Origin: Thozetella sp. PMI_491
Lineage: Eukaryota; Ascomycota; Sordariomycetes; Chaetosphaeriales; Chaetosphaeriaceae
Assembly (NCBI GenBank): GCA_021432635.1
Contig: MU270157.1
Span: 1-40,786 of the forward strand
Length of the DNA: 40,786 nt
Direction: 5' to 3'
A program made the translations under genes and the position numbers. Below the pieces are notes generated by a model that saw only the letters and a list, made by a program, of their open reading frames with translations, made no database searches and had not been told where the DNA came from. Below, piece after piece: positions 1 to 9,292 of this stretch (position 1 is its first letter; each line of letters opens with the position of its first letter).

Positions 1-560
1 GGAGTGTATGGTGGTGGTGTTGTGTGTGGGTTGTTCCGCACGTGCTCTGCTTCCTGCTCCCCGTTCTCACTATAAAAGGTATTAATAATATAACAATTAG
101 TACATTAATTAAGGCTTAAGTGCCTACTGCATTTAATAATTTCTATCATATTAATATTTACAGTCTATATTTCTTTATAGAGTGATAAAAATACTATAAT
201 AAAGACTTTTTTCAAATATTTATTATTAAAAGCAAGCCTTAATATAATATTCTTTTTAAGAAAAATATTGATAGCTATAATATTATTATTAAATATATTA
301 TAAGAGGCTAAAAAAGAATACTCTTAAGAGTAATTAAAGAATTAACTGATATAGTATAAAAATCAAGTTATTCTGCTTAGTTTAGAGTAATTTATATCTT
401 ATTCCTCTCTTTTTTACTTATAAAAACTATCTATTAAATTTCTTCTCTTAATATCTATCTACTAGCCTCTTTCTTGCTTAAACTATCTAGTAAATAATTA
501 AGAGCTATACATATTACAGGTTTCTACCGACCTAAGTGCTATATTATGCTTATATTAAGC
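1..560. other. Left AT-rich, RIP-like stretch
   Basis: The first ~75 bases are of ordinary composition with a GGT/GTG-rich start. From about 75 to 560 the sequence is strongly AT-rich with few CA, TG or CG dinucleotides, as in RIP-mutated repeats. No ORF, terminal repeat or recognisable transposon motif was found. It is not visibly a copy of the elements at 15818-39280. Confidence 0.6.
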
Positions 561-1636
561 TTAATGTAATGGTGCACCATACCACCACGCCATGCGGGGC
601 AAAAGATCAAGCCTTGAACGCAATGGTGCGGCCAAGTAGTACCCCAGCTAGCTTATGTAACTGCACCCACTGCACGTGGCGTCACACTTAATCAGCTCCA
701 ATCCTCTTTAAACTCCTACCTTTTCAACTGTAAAATCTTAAGGGCTTTTATAAAGGTGTCCAACACCGGCTGTTTTAAGCATAGATTATTATTGACCAGC
801 TGGTTTAATCAGTGTTAGCTTTAGCAGCGCCTCCAGTATAACTATGTACAGCCAACAGCACCCTATTAACCCCTGATCTTCACAGCCGGCCACGACACCT
901 CGGCCAGAAGAGGGCCAAGCACTTGCAATCTGCTGGCGTATGCTATTAGGATAGCAGCCTAGACCTACTTGTGAAAGCCATGCCCTTGCAACTGCCGCGT
1001 TGCTCAGTTCTTAGCCGTGTCTGTTTTGTCAGAGGAGTCACCGTTTTGAAAACCATATCAATACTTGTTACAAAGCATGATATCAATATTCCTTCTAATA
1101 TCAAAGTAAGCACAAGCAAATCTATCGGCCGTGTCATCTGCCAATGTACAGCGTTACCAGCCTGGCTCCCAGTCCCAGTCTTCGTCCTCAAGTAGCTTGA
1201 TATTATCGTCAGACGGCTCAATCAAAATAGCAACCAATAGATAGGTTTTCAGCCATGTAGTATCTAAAGCCGCTGACAGAAGCTTATCTAGCGGCTCTTT
1301 TGTCGAGTAACATAAGGAGAGGGCTCTGTTGCGAAGCGAAATAGCGCGAGAACTAACACCCTTAGCCGTAGCATGAACCATCTTTACGGAGAACACAGTG
1401 GCCAATGAAGCGTAGTCCCAGTGATCACAAGGCAAATTACAGTGACGGGAATCAGAGACTGGAATCATCACCACTGAGCACTAAGTGCACGGAAAACTAT
1501 AAACCCTCGTCGCGTCCGCCAAGGCTGATCGTCTTCCCATTACCTTCATCACCTCTTCGTTCCTCAAATCAAGCAGCTTAGTTCGCACATCTACCAAACT
1601 AGCATCGTCCGTGAGACCAAACGCTTTATTTTCTCC
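561..1636. other. Region without a recognised gene
   Basis: Composition returns to normal here. The longest open frame is on the minus strand at 1154-1474 (106 codons, ending in an acidic Trp-rich tail, DEDWDWEPGW). It overlaps a second minus frame at 946-1221 and a plus frame at 971-1195. I recognise none of them, and no signal peptide, membrane segment or known motif is evident. The 1154-1474 frame could be an exon of a decayed gene; I do not assign it. Confidence 0.3.
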
Positions 1637-1924
1637 ATGTACTCCAAACAATTTTTCCTTGTCGGCCTCGTCGCTACCTTCGCGAGTGCCTTCACCATTC
1701 CTCACCACCAGCCGGACGGTGTTTACATGGCATATGTGGCTGAGAATGGCACCCAGATTTTTATACCTCTAGATTCGGCTACGAGCTGAGACATGGCGGA
1801 CCGCGCTTTCAGCCCCAATCCGTCCAGCCGCGTTCTCAGGAGACTGTCCAAGCCGGACCAGACGTGGTGCGAATACAAGTACAGCATGGACCGCGGCGCC
1901 TGCGACTATCATCCACTCTGCTGA
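1637..1924 (+). pseudogene. Small secreted cysteine-containing protein, interrupted by a stop
   Basis: An ATG at 1637 opens a 50-codon frame that begins with a clear secretory signal peptide (MYSKQFFLVGLVATFASA) followed by FTIPHHQPDGVY. This matches the usual start of a widespread ascomycete small secreted protein family, with A-x-A cleavage and then a P-D-G-V-Y motif. The frame meets TGA at 1787-1789. Reading on in the same frame gives 44 more sense codons to TGA at 1922-1924. These include W-C-E-Y-K-Y-S-M-D-R-G-A-C-D, which resembles the family's Cys-x(n)-Cys-Asp block. The family normally runs past 100 residues with several further cysteines, so the distal part is missing or shifted. The internal TGA could come from CGA by a C-to-T change. 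A short truncated secreted peptide or a missed intron are alternatives, but I see no good splice pair around the TGA. Function is unknown. Confidence 0.6.
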
Positions 1925-2589
1925 CGCTACCTGCCCACCTTGGTTAGCTCAGGTGCTTCGGTAAGCAGCCACCAGAAGGTCCTCTCTATAGATTTAGGGA
2001 CAAAAGTGCTCTGCATCTAACATCGAGCTACTATTTCACCAATGCTTATCCAGCCAACCCTAAATAGTCTTCGTCGCTTTTGAATCAGCAATCTCTATCG
2101 CATTTAAATCCGAAAGACAGCTAACCACGTTAATTGCCCTTGCAGCTTGCATTCGCCCTTATCGGTTTCGAACGCCATTTCCCATTTCGGAAATGCTAGC
2201 TAGAATCGTGATTAGGCGAAAGATTGCACAAAGATTTCCAATTCGGAAATTCGCTACCCTAAGATACTGCTTAATCGAGTCTGGATATAGGCAGGGAGGG
2301 TCGGGGAAGCCAGTGGAGGAAGCAAGCCAGAAGACGACAGTGAGGCTGGGGAGAAGCCGGGACGTTTTAGGCGCAGCAATGCGCCTCTGTCGCTTTCCCA
2401 GCCCAGGCACCGAACGGGATCCCTCTTCCGGGTGGTAAGTATAACCCTTTCGCGTTAGTACGGTAGAAAGTTCAGGGTCGACTTGCCTAAGCTACGGGAC
2501 TACACAGGGAATTTTGGCGGCTATGACCGGTACGTACATACAGTACTTCAACTGATTTGTTCCTAACCCCATAACTACTCACCAGGACA
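1925..2589. other. Intergenic region with two ATTTCC..GGAAAT units
   Basis: No gene is recognised. Two overlapping antiparallel frames of about 80 codons (2159-2410 minus, 2193-2438 plus) look like chance. Two short inverted-repeat units, ATTTCC-n6-GGAAAT at 2177-2194 and ATTTCC-n5-GGAAAT at 2234-2250, lie 57 bp apart. Confidence 0.4.
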
Positions 2590-3563
2590 TTATTTAGTAG
2601 CAATAAACAGCCACCAGTTAGCGGGCACCCAACCTCCTTTTGCCTCGTCCTCTGTTAGCAAGTTCTCAAGTTCTGGCCTCCACACGCGCTTCTGCTCTTC
2701 TGTCTAGCTAGCTGTAGATATCCCTATCCAAAATGGCGAGGAGAAATTGTCTAAAAGCTTCTCTTTGGAACCAAAGTCCCACTCAAAGTCCCTTCTCTCA
2801 TGCTGAATCCGCCTAGGTGCAAAGCCTCCAGCGGCAAGCGTATCTCGGGCTGTCTCTATTTTTAGCCACTTCCCTCCTTGCATCTTAGACCATTCCTCCT
2901 CGGGCCGTCCCACGAACTTGTTCATACCAACGAGCATGCGCTCGACCCAAGTCTCGCGCCACGTGGTTGCAAAGGCCCTGGCACCGGGCTTCAGGAGTCG
3001 GCGTATCTCGGCGGCCGCCTTATCCGCAACCGCATCTGGAACGGCGAATAGGCCAAAGTTCATGATAACAGCATCGAATGTATTGTCCTGCAGCATAGAC
3101 ATGCTGGAAGCGTCGCAGAGCACGGGCTCGGCCGTGTCCCAACCACGTGTTTCTTTGTTTTCCTTGAACGCATCAATGAAATTGGGGCCGATGTCAACGC
3201 CAGTAATTCTTGGCGGCTGTATATTTGCCTCAGAGCAGTGCTCGTAGATCACCCTAGTTACCGTTCCAGATCCACACTTCAGTACACGAAATTAGCAAGG
3301 ACGATAGATGCGATGATGTGAAGAACCGATTGCATGTCATCAATTCGAGGAAATCCTCCCGCCCGTAAGCTAGTGGGGAGGCTCAGATCTCCATCCGTAC
3401 GTCATCAAGAAAATCGGAGCGACATCTAACTTACCGCAAGATCTAGAATGTGCATGTCCGGATGCAGCGGTGGTAGGTGCTTGTTGAGGATCTCGATGAC
3501 TGCCCCACGAGCGACGTCGATAGTGGCCTCCTCGTATAAGTGTGCAAAGCTATTTAATCCCAT
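2590..3563 (-). pseudogene. Class I SAM-dependent methyltransferase with one in-frame TAG
   Basis: Exon 1 is 3435-3563 (43 codons starting MGLNSFAHLYEE) and exon 2 begins at 3276. The 158-nt intron has GTAAGT at its donor and ends in TGAAG. Splicing restores the SAM-binding motif I, ILDLA|CGSGTVTRV, exactly across the junction. Later landmarks are the acidic motif GVDIGPNFIDAF, the motif FDAVIMNFGLFAVPDA and ARAFATTW. The frame stops at TAG (2704-2706) after FWIGISTAS, giving 233 residues. The same frame then continues for 37 sense codons (TEEQKRVW..., ending NWWLFIATK) to TAA at 2590-2592, which looks like the normal C-terminus (about 270 residues). CAG to TAG is a CpA-to-TpA change, the RIP type, so one transition may explain the loss. 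A shortened but active enzyme, or readthrough, cannot be excluded. The substrate is unknown; the fold suits small-molecule methylation. Confidence 0.8.
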
Positions 3564-4959
3564 CGTAGCTAATATATAACCAGTAGGACCTCAGGGAAGT
3601 CTTCTAAATATGCGATCAATATTTCCAGCCACGGCCTCGCACAATTGCGAGTAGTGAGTTTATATTTATATTTGTAACCGTGTAAAGTCTCCGAGTAATT
3701 CACCATGAGGTAAAAGTCTCCGAGAAACGACAATGCGGCGGAGCCTCGTTACACCTTCCCGGTTTGGGTTATATCCGAGCGTGATACTTCTACCCATATG
3801 CTAGGAAGCCCCAGGGGATCGCGAGCTCCTCAGGAAATAACAATCTTGGGCATCGCGAGAGCGTTATTAGGAGGATTACGACAGTGTAACAAAGTTGCCA
3901 AGTATCTTCTCTTAAGCTTTGTATGCCGTAGGGAACACATTATGGAAATTGTAAAGTCTTCGGAAAGTGATGGGAAGGGCCAGAAGTGAGGCGTACTATA
4001 GGGAGCATTGCTTTAAGTACGGAATACCCAAGCGGCCAGAATTCAGTATAGGTCTGGGATGTGCGCCCATTTACATTTGATTCTACAAATAAGAAAGGGT
4101 TCCTGATAGAGTTTAGTATTAAGCCTAGACTCAATTATTCGTATATGCTGCTGATGAAAAATATAATAAGGTCTTTTCGCTAATACATTATAAGTCCGCG
4201 CGAGGTTATAGTAGTTAATAGTGCCAAGGTCTATCGTTTTATACCCTCTATTCCGTCTAGGAGTTAGTCTAAATAGCTTAACTTATATCATAACAAGATT
4301 AAGAAAACCGGATTCATGTGTAATTTCCACGCGTTATTCTAGCCTATTATCAATATTAACAAACGAGTTGCAAGAGTCTCTTACTAGACCGGGATGCTAG
4401 AGAATATACCGGCTCACCATCTCATCATGTCTTCGAAATACTCTCCAAAGCACAGAGGAGTCTAGTAGAGAAAAGGAGCCCGAAGACTAACAGTTTATTC
4501 AATATGATGTGTTTTCTTAGCCTGAATTATGAACAAAAAGAGCTAATGATATCGTTAAAACCTCCAGGAGTGGTTACCGCGGACCCGCTAATGTCAAAGT
4601 AATTTCCCTAGTAATAAACGTCTCTTTGTATAACCTGTTAATATCTATCTCCATCATTTCCTGGCTGTTATGTAAAGCTTACATCCAGAATTCACAACAG
4701 GAAACATCTGTAAATACAGACCTCATGGCGTCATTGAAATCTGAACGAATATTTACTAGTACGCATTCGGCCCACCTTCTATGTTGAGGTATGGCGGCAA
4801 TGTTGGACATACTACATTCGCCCGAAGATGCGATAGCCGTATAACAATCATTATAGTTTACATTTCTACAGGGGCTAACGATTATTACCGAAAGACTACC
4901 GAGGAATATCACGAGAATTAACGTAGCGAACGTAGTAGGGTACAACGTCAGATGGTGGA
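3564..4959. other. Gene-poor region upstream of the methyltransferase
   Basis: No gene is recognised. The sequence is moderately AT-rich from about 4000 to 4700. A short motif recurs imperfectly three times: GTAAAGTCTCCGAG at 3682, GTAAAAGTCTCCGAG at 3710 and GTAAAGTCTTCGG at 3951. Small frames at 3798-3989 and 3940-4134 overlap on opposite strands and have no recognisable content. The minus frame 4679-5080 is discussed under the rejected items. Confidence 0.4.
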
Positions 4960-5253
4960 TTAGGTATGTATTAAAAAGCGCATGTAGAGACCACATACAT
5001 CTAATTGGCAATCTTCTAGCATTACCCGCCGACACCATTTGGTGCCGAGCAGGGTTTTCTGCAGGTATGTTCTTCCCCACCTACTGTGAGTGAGGGCTGA
5101 GGCGATCAAAACGTCGTCAATGACAGGCAAAAGCGGTACTTCAGGCCCCACACGTGCCTGGACTTGGTCAAGAGGAGTGGCAAGCAGCGTGAGGGCAGCC
5201 CTCAAGCTCTGCGCCAAGCGTGACTGTAGATATAGGGATATAGCAACAAACAC
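4960..5253 (-). pseudogene. Type B carboxylesterase fragment
   Basis: A 97-codon minus-strand frame contains a stretch resembling the middle of fungal carboxylesterase/lipase family proteins. A segment with L-R-A...P-L-D-Q-V-Q-A is followed by GPEVPLLPVIDDVLIA, like the family's P-V-x-D-G-x-L region. After a spacer comes GTKWCRRVMLEDCQLD, like the fungal W-C-x-x-x-M-x-G-D-C-Q-x-D block. Both landmarks are in family order. The full enzyme is about 500-550 residues, so only a fragment remains. The catalytic Ser (GxSxG) and His regions are absent, and AT-rich DNA begins upstream at 5254. The similarity is judged by eye and is moderate; a different hydrolase or chance is possible. Confidence 0.35.
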
Positions 5254-5606
5254 ACACTAGTAAAGTCATAATATACAACAGGCTTTACAGAGCCATCAAT
5301 GCACTCTTCCTTAAAACCTTTACTTTATACATTCTTGAACCATTCAGAACTCTTTATAAGTTCCTCCAGTCAAATAAAAATCCACATTTTCTCACCAAAT
5401 TCTATACCCCATGCTTCGATAAGCTCTTTCCTTTAGTATACGAAAGCCGCCGACAATAGGATTCTAGAGTACTATAGATTCTTTACGAGCCAGCCTTTCC
5501 ATACTCTGAGAGATCTAGCTGAGGTAAAGGTATTGTCACCTCTAGCAGCATCGCAATTCACGGAATGAAATTTGTAAATAAGCTCAGATAATCCATCACA
5601 AGTAAG
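5254..5606. other. AT-rich spacer between hydrolase remnants
   Basis: No gene or repeat was recognised. Base composition is richer in A+T than in the flanking remnants, and there is no long open frame. Confidence 0.4.
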
Positions 5607-7043
5607 CTATCGCAGCAGTATGTCTTGTTCAAAGTCCGCTTTCACTTGCATGGCCACAGCGTCATCCGATAATACTTTCCAAGCCGTAAGAGCCATGCCT
5701 TTAGCGACCTGGATCGTGATCTCATGGTTGTGCCCTGTCCTTGCGGCCGCAGCGAATTCGGTGGAGTGTAAGGTACTCCCGGAGGTGTTCTGACGTGGAA
5801 CGTGCCGTGAAAGGAAGGGCAGACGTAAGAGACATTTCCTATTACACATCCGTCAGTTGGACGGCTGCTGAAGCAGGGCTAGAGAGATTTACCCATATCT
5901 GTACCGTAAGAACCGTCATGGATGTTATCTAGATCGCACTTATATGTCCTTTTGAACGCCAACATGGTGTCGGTGAAGATGGAACATAGCGTTTTGTTAG
6001 GCCTTAGATCAGCGTATGGGTCGTGTCTACATTGAATGGTCAGTGGCTGTCGATTTCGGATTTCGCAAAACTCAAACTAACATGGTTTCGATCTTCAAGG
6101 TGCATCCGGTGGCAAGCGCAGCTCCTTCCAGGCACTTGTGTACCCTATCGAGAAGGTCCATGGTCTCCTTTAGAGTCTTGGCCCTTACGTTACAACTCAT
6201 GATAGTGCGTTCGGAGATGATGTTACTGCTTGCTCCTCCGTTCTCGATAATCAACCCTATGATATCGGTTGGTCGAGTTTGCGTCGCAACATGCTTTCAG
6301 CAGTGTAGGTCAACGTGACGGCGTCTAGTGCATTTGCTCCAGGCCACGGAGAGAACGCAGCGTGCGCGGCTTTCCCTTCAAATGTGGCTCGAAAAGCAAG
6401 TACGGCTAGACAATTGCCGTAGGCGACGCCGCTCACTGCTCTCGTTGCAGGTCCAACGGGGAAAGGATGGCTCATCATCGCCGCATCGACATCTAGAAAT
6501 GCGCCCGCATTGATCAACTTTATCTTCCCGCCCCAGCCCTCTTCCGCCGTTGTGCCCAGGAGGCGCACACGCCCAGCCCTGCCAGACTGCTTGATTGCGC
6601 TGACGGTGCCCAGAAACCCTGCAATGGCAGAGGTCGCGATCAAATTGTGGCCGCAGCCGTGGCCGATCTGAGGAAGTACATCGTATTCGCAGCACAGCAG
6701 AATGTAACGACTCGGCCGCCGCTGCCGTACTCGGCGGAGAAGGATGTCTCAAGCCCATATGCATGGGGCATGACGGGTATCCCTTGGGATTCAATCAAGG
6801 CTATGATATTGTTGTGGGCCTCAAACTCGGCAAAGCAGAGTTCGGGGTTATCATGAATCTGTTCGATGAAAATTCTGTTAGCAGAGTCTTAGCAAACAGA
6901 GGGCAACAGAGGGCACCATTTGCCTTGAGATTGATATCGCGCAACCCTTTATCCAGTGCGTTGATCGTGTCAATGATTGTCCGCTCGTCCGCCAAGGTTG
7001 CGTGTGCAGGCTCTGCAGTCCTAATCAGAGTGACGGTGGACAT
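5607..7043 (-). pseudogene. M20-family amidohydrolase (ACY1L2/PM20D2-like), three frameshifts
   Basis: Four exons are recoverable: 6924-7043, 6082-6858, 5893-6026 and 5607-5838. Exon 1 (ATG at 7043) ends DKGLRDINLK and exon 2 opens IHDNPELCFAEFEAH. Further landmarks are EYDVLPQIGHGCGHN with metal-binding Asp/His, AEEGWGGKIKLINAG with the Glu-Glu pair, SHPFP, EGKAAHAA, IIENGGASSNII, then SYGTDMG|NVSYVCPSFHG and a C-terminal AKGMALTAWKVLSDDAVA. Intron 5839-5892 (GTAAAT..AATAG) and intron 6027-6081 (GTTAGT..TGTAG) are well formed. Intron 6859-6923 ends in CTAAC..AACAG but has a GC donor. Three indels break the frame: 11 bases at 6689-6699 where the length should be a multiple of three, one base lost at 6275/6276 and one lost at 5770/5771. 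Corrected, the gene would encode about 420 residues, normal for the family. It would hydrolyse an amide or peptide bond. It is divergent from the MFS gene. Assembly error is the main alternative to pseudogenisation. Confidence 0.85.
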
Positions 7044-7826
7044 TCTCGAGGTGAGAAAATGTCTTCAGGAGATCGGCGATAAGCATGTGTACATTCCCTG
7101 AGTCTAAAGGTCTGTTTGTACTAGATTCTCAAATACCACACAGCAGGGAACTCGACAGGTTGACCTCATTGATGCTAAGATGTTACAACAATGCATCATA
7201 CTACGTGAAGTTGGAAAGTCCTGTCAGAGAAATTTCGAGTATCTGTTGGCCGACCCTCGCCGACTTCTAAAGGCTAATAAACAGGGGTGCCGGCCTGCTG
7301 CGAATCCTGAGGCAACGCATAGTGTTGGAACTACTCCGTTCGGCGCGATTAATTTAATGACCGACTCATTGCGTCGGATAGGCACATGCGTCTCAACTGA
7401 TGCAAAACTTACCTTATCTTTGATAGCAAGCACATTTCCTAAAAGGGAAGTGCCGCCTAAGGGTCTAAAGTGGAGATAGATATCCACATTTTGTCCTTCT
7501 GCTCTTGACTTCCGCTAGATTGTTAGCTCTACACCGTAGTACGAATTTGGATGATTTCTGCAATCTCGACAGTAACCGCGCCCCTTGGGGAGACAACCGC
7601 CCCTAACTCGGATAGATGGACACCACCCCAGCCTTCGGCCGAGCGGTAATTCATGCGATTCTCTGCATACCGGAGCCGATTGGATAACCAGCGGCTAACA
7701 AGCGTGGAGGGCAGAGAGCACTTCTGCGTTGAGAGCGTGGTCCTACTTAAACCCCGCGCAGATGTCTCTTTTGTTGGCGCTGCTTGAAGGATACACTACG
7801 CAGGTTGCAAGAAAGCAGAATTCAGC
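7044..7826. promoter_or_regulatory. Shared upstream region of the divergent amidohydrolase and MFS genes
   Basis: The amidohydrolase starts leftward at 7043 and the MFS transporter rightward at 7827, so this interval would have held both promoters. It also contains an amidase-like remnant at about 7224-7508, so it is not simple intergenic DNA. No specific binding site was identified. Confidence 0.35.
7224..7508 (-). pseudogene. Possible amidase-signature fragment
   Basis: The minus frame reads SRAEGQNV...FRPLGGTSLLGN...AIKDKVSF, then HVPIRRNESVIKLIAPNGVV. The order resembles the N-terminal part of amidase-signature enzymes: an E-R-x-x-G stretch, G-P-L-H-G-I-P-x-x-x-K-D, then V-P-R-x-x-x-V-V-x-x-L-x-x-x-G-A-V. 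The histidine of PLHG and the catalytic Lys/Ser/Ser region are not clearly present, and the frame ends within 90 codons. I rate this as a weak by-eye resemblance. Confidence 0.2.
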
Positions 7827-9292
7827 ATGGTGGACGTTGCTGCTGTCACCGAGGACAAACAGACGGCCAACAATGCCGTCGATGTGGAAAACGTCGTGTC
7901 AACACAACGGGCGGAATAGTAAAGAGCTCGTTAAGTCTAGCACAGACAACCTAGACGAGGCTTGTTCTGCGTTCCAGGGCCGTGGAGGTACCCTAATCGA
8001 CGACGCCACGGACAAGCGTCTCCTTCGCAAGATTGATCGGTACATTCTGCCGATCATGTGTCTCATCTATGGCATGTAGGTATGGATCTATGCCGAAAAT
8101 TGATGGACGAGGACGAAAGCTTACGACATCTAGGAACTACCTGGACAAGACTACACTGTCATATTCCAGTGTTATGGGCATGATCGGGGACCTCAATCTT
8201 CAAGGGACCAACTATCAGTGGCTTGATTCCATCTTTTACTTTGGCTATTTGGTGAGTTAAATATGCTTGTTCGTTGCAGAATTGCGATAGGCGCCTGGAT
8301 ATACTAACCTGCGTTGCTCTTAGTGATTCGAGTGGCCTACAGTCCGATTGCTCCAGGTCTTGCCTATCGCTAAATATTCTGCCCTCACCGTCATCACCTG
8401 GGGAGTCATCCTCACCCTCTTCTGGGTAACTCAAAATTTCGCCGGAGCAGCGGCCCTGAGAGTCTTACTGGGCATATTCGAAGCCACGGTTACTCCGAGC
8501 TGGACTTTGATCACGTCCCAGTGGTACAAGAAGTCCAAGCAGGGGGCGAGGACTTGAATTTGGTTCAGCTTCAATGGCGTGGCCTCGATTATGGGCAGTT
8601 TCATCGCCTATGGCCTTTCTGAGGGAGGTGACCGTGGCCATTTCTCGATCGCGCCGTGGAAAATCTTGTACATCCTCATGGGCCTATTAACTGTAGCCTT
8701 AGGGGTTGTCTTCTACGCCATTGTTCCGGACAACCAGCTCAAATCCCATTGGCTCAGCGAGGAAGACCGAATTATAGCCGTCGCGCGTGTCCGAGAAAAT
8801 CAACAAGGAATTGGTAACAAGCGCTTCAAACGTTATCAATTTGTCGAAGCCCCAAGGATCCATTTGCTTGGGCCACCGTAATCCTCAGTTTGGCGGGTAA
8901 CATCCCTAACGGTGGCATCTCAAGCTTTTTCAGTCTCCTAATTGTCTCCTTTGGATACACCACGAAACAGTCTCTACTTCTGAGTGCACCTTCAGGTGCC
9001 GTCGAAGTGGTTACGCTGCTCTTTACCGGCTGGCTGGGAGACAGAAGCAAAAACAGGTTGCTCATCTCTCTTGGCGGCGTCGGTCTGGCAGCCTTCGGGA
9101 GTATTTTGCTTGTGGCACTCTCCGATGGCGCCAAAATCGGCAAGCTCATTGGTTTCTACTTAACCCCGGCGGCATACTCCAACTTTGTCATCATTCCGAG
9201 TCTTATTTCATCCAATATTGCGGGACACACGAAAAAGACCACCATCGCAGCTATGTATCTTATCGCCTAATGCGTCGGCAACATTGTTGGTA
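7827..9292 (+). pseudogene. MFS transporter of the Dal5/allantoate permease type, broken and C-terminally truncated
   Basis: The ATG at 7827 gives a typical hydrophilic N-terminus (MVDVAAVTEDKQTANNAVD). The frame stops at 7917 and the protein continues one frame over with DKRLLRKIDRYILPIMCLIYGM. Introns at 8076-8133 (GTAGGT..CTAG) and 8252-8323 (GTGAGT..ACTAAC..CTTAG) are intact and join M|NYLDKTTLSY and FYFGYL|. Diagnostic family blocks follow: LNLQGTNYQWL, KSKQGART, IWFSFNG, VPDNQLKSHWLSEEDR, GNIPNGGISSFFS and AMYLIA. Defects are TGA at 8324-8326 (first codon of exon 3), TGA at 8555-8557 (normally Gly), a one-base loss near 8850 and TAA at 9268-9270 where Tyr is expected. After CVGNIVG a donor-like GTAGGT begins at about 9293 and carboxypeptidase sequence follows, so the last ~100-120 residues are missing. 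The family imports small organic anions such as allantoate and vitamins; this copy should be inactive. Confidence 0.85.

Noticed and set aside
1154..1474. 106-codon minus frame as a real gene
   Set aside because: No motif, signal or homologous pattern recognised, and competing frames overlap on both strands; left unassigned.
4679..5080. 133-codon minus frame with a hydrophobic segment
   Set aside because: Its 5' part overlaps the carboxylesterase fragment in another frame and the remainder has no recognisable motif.
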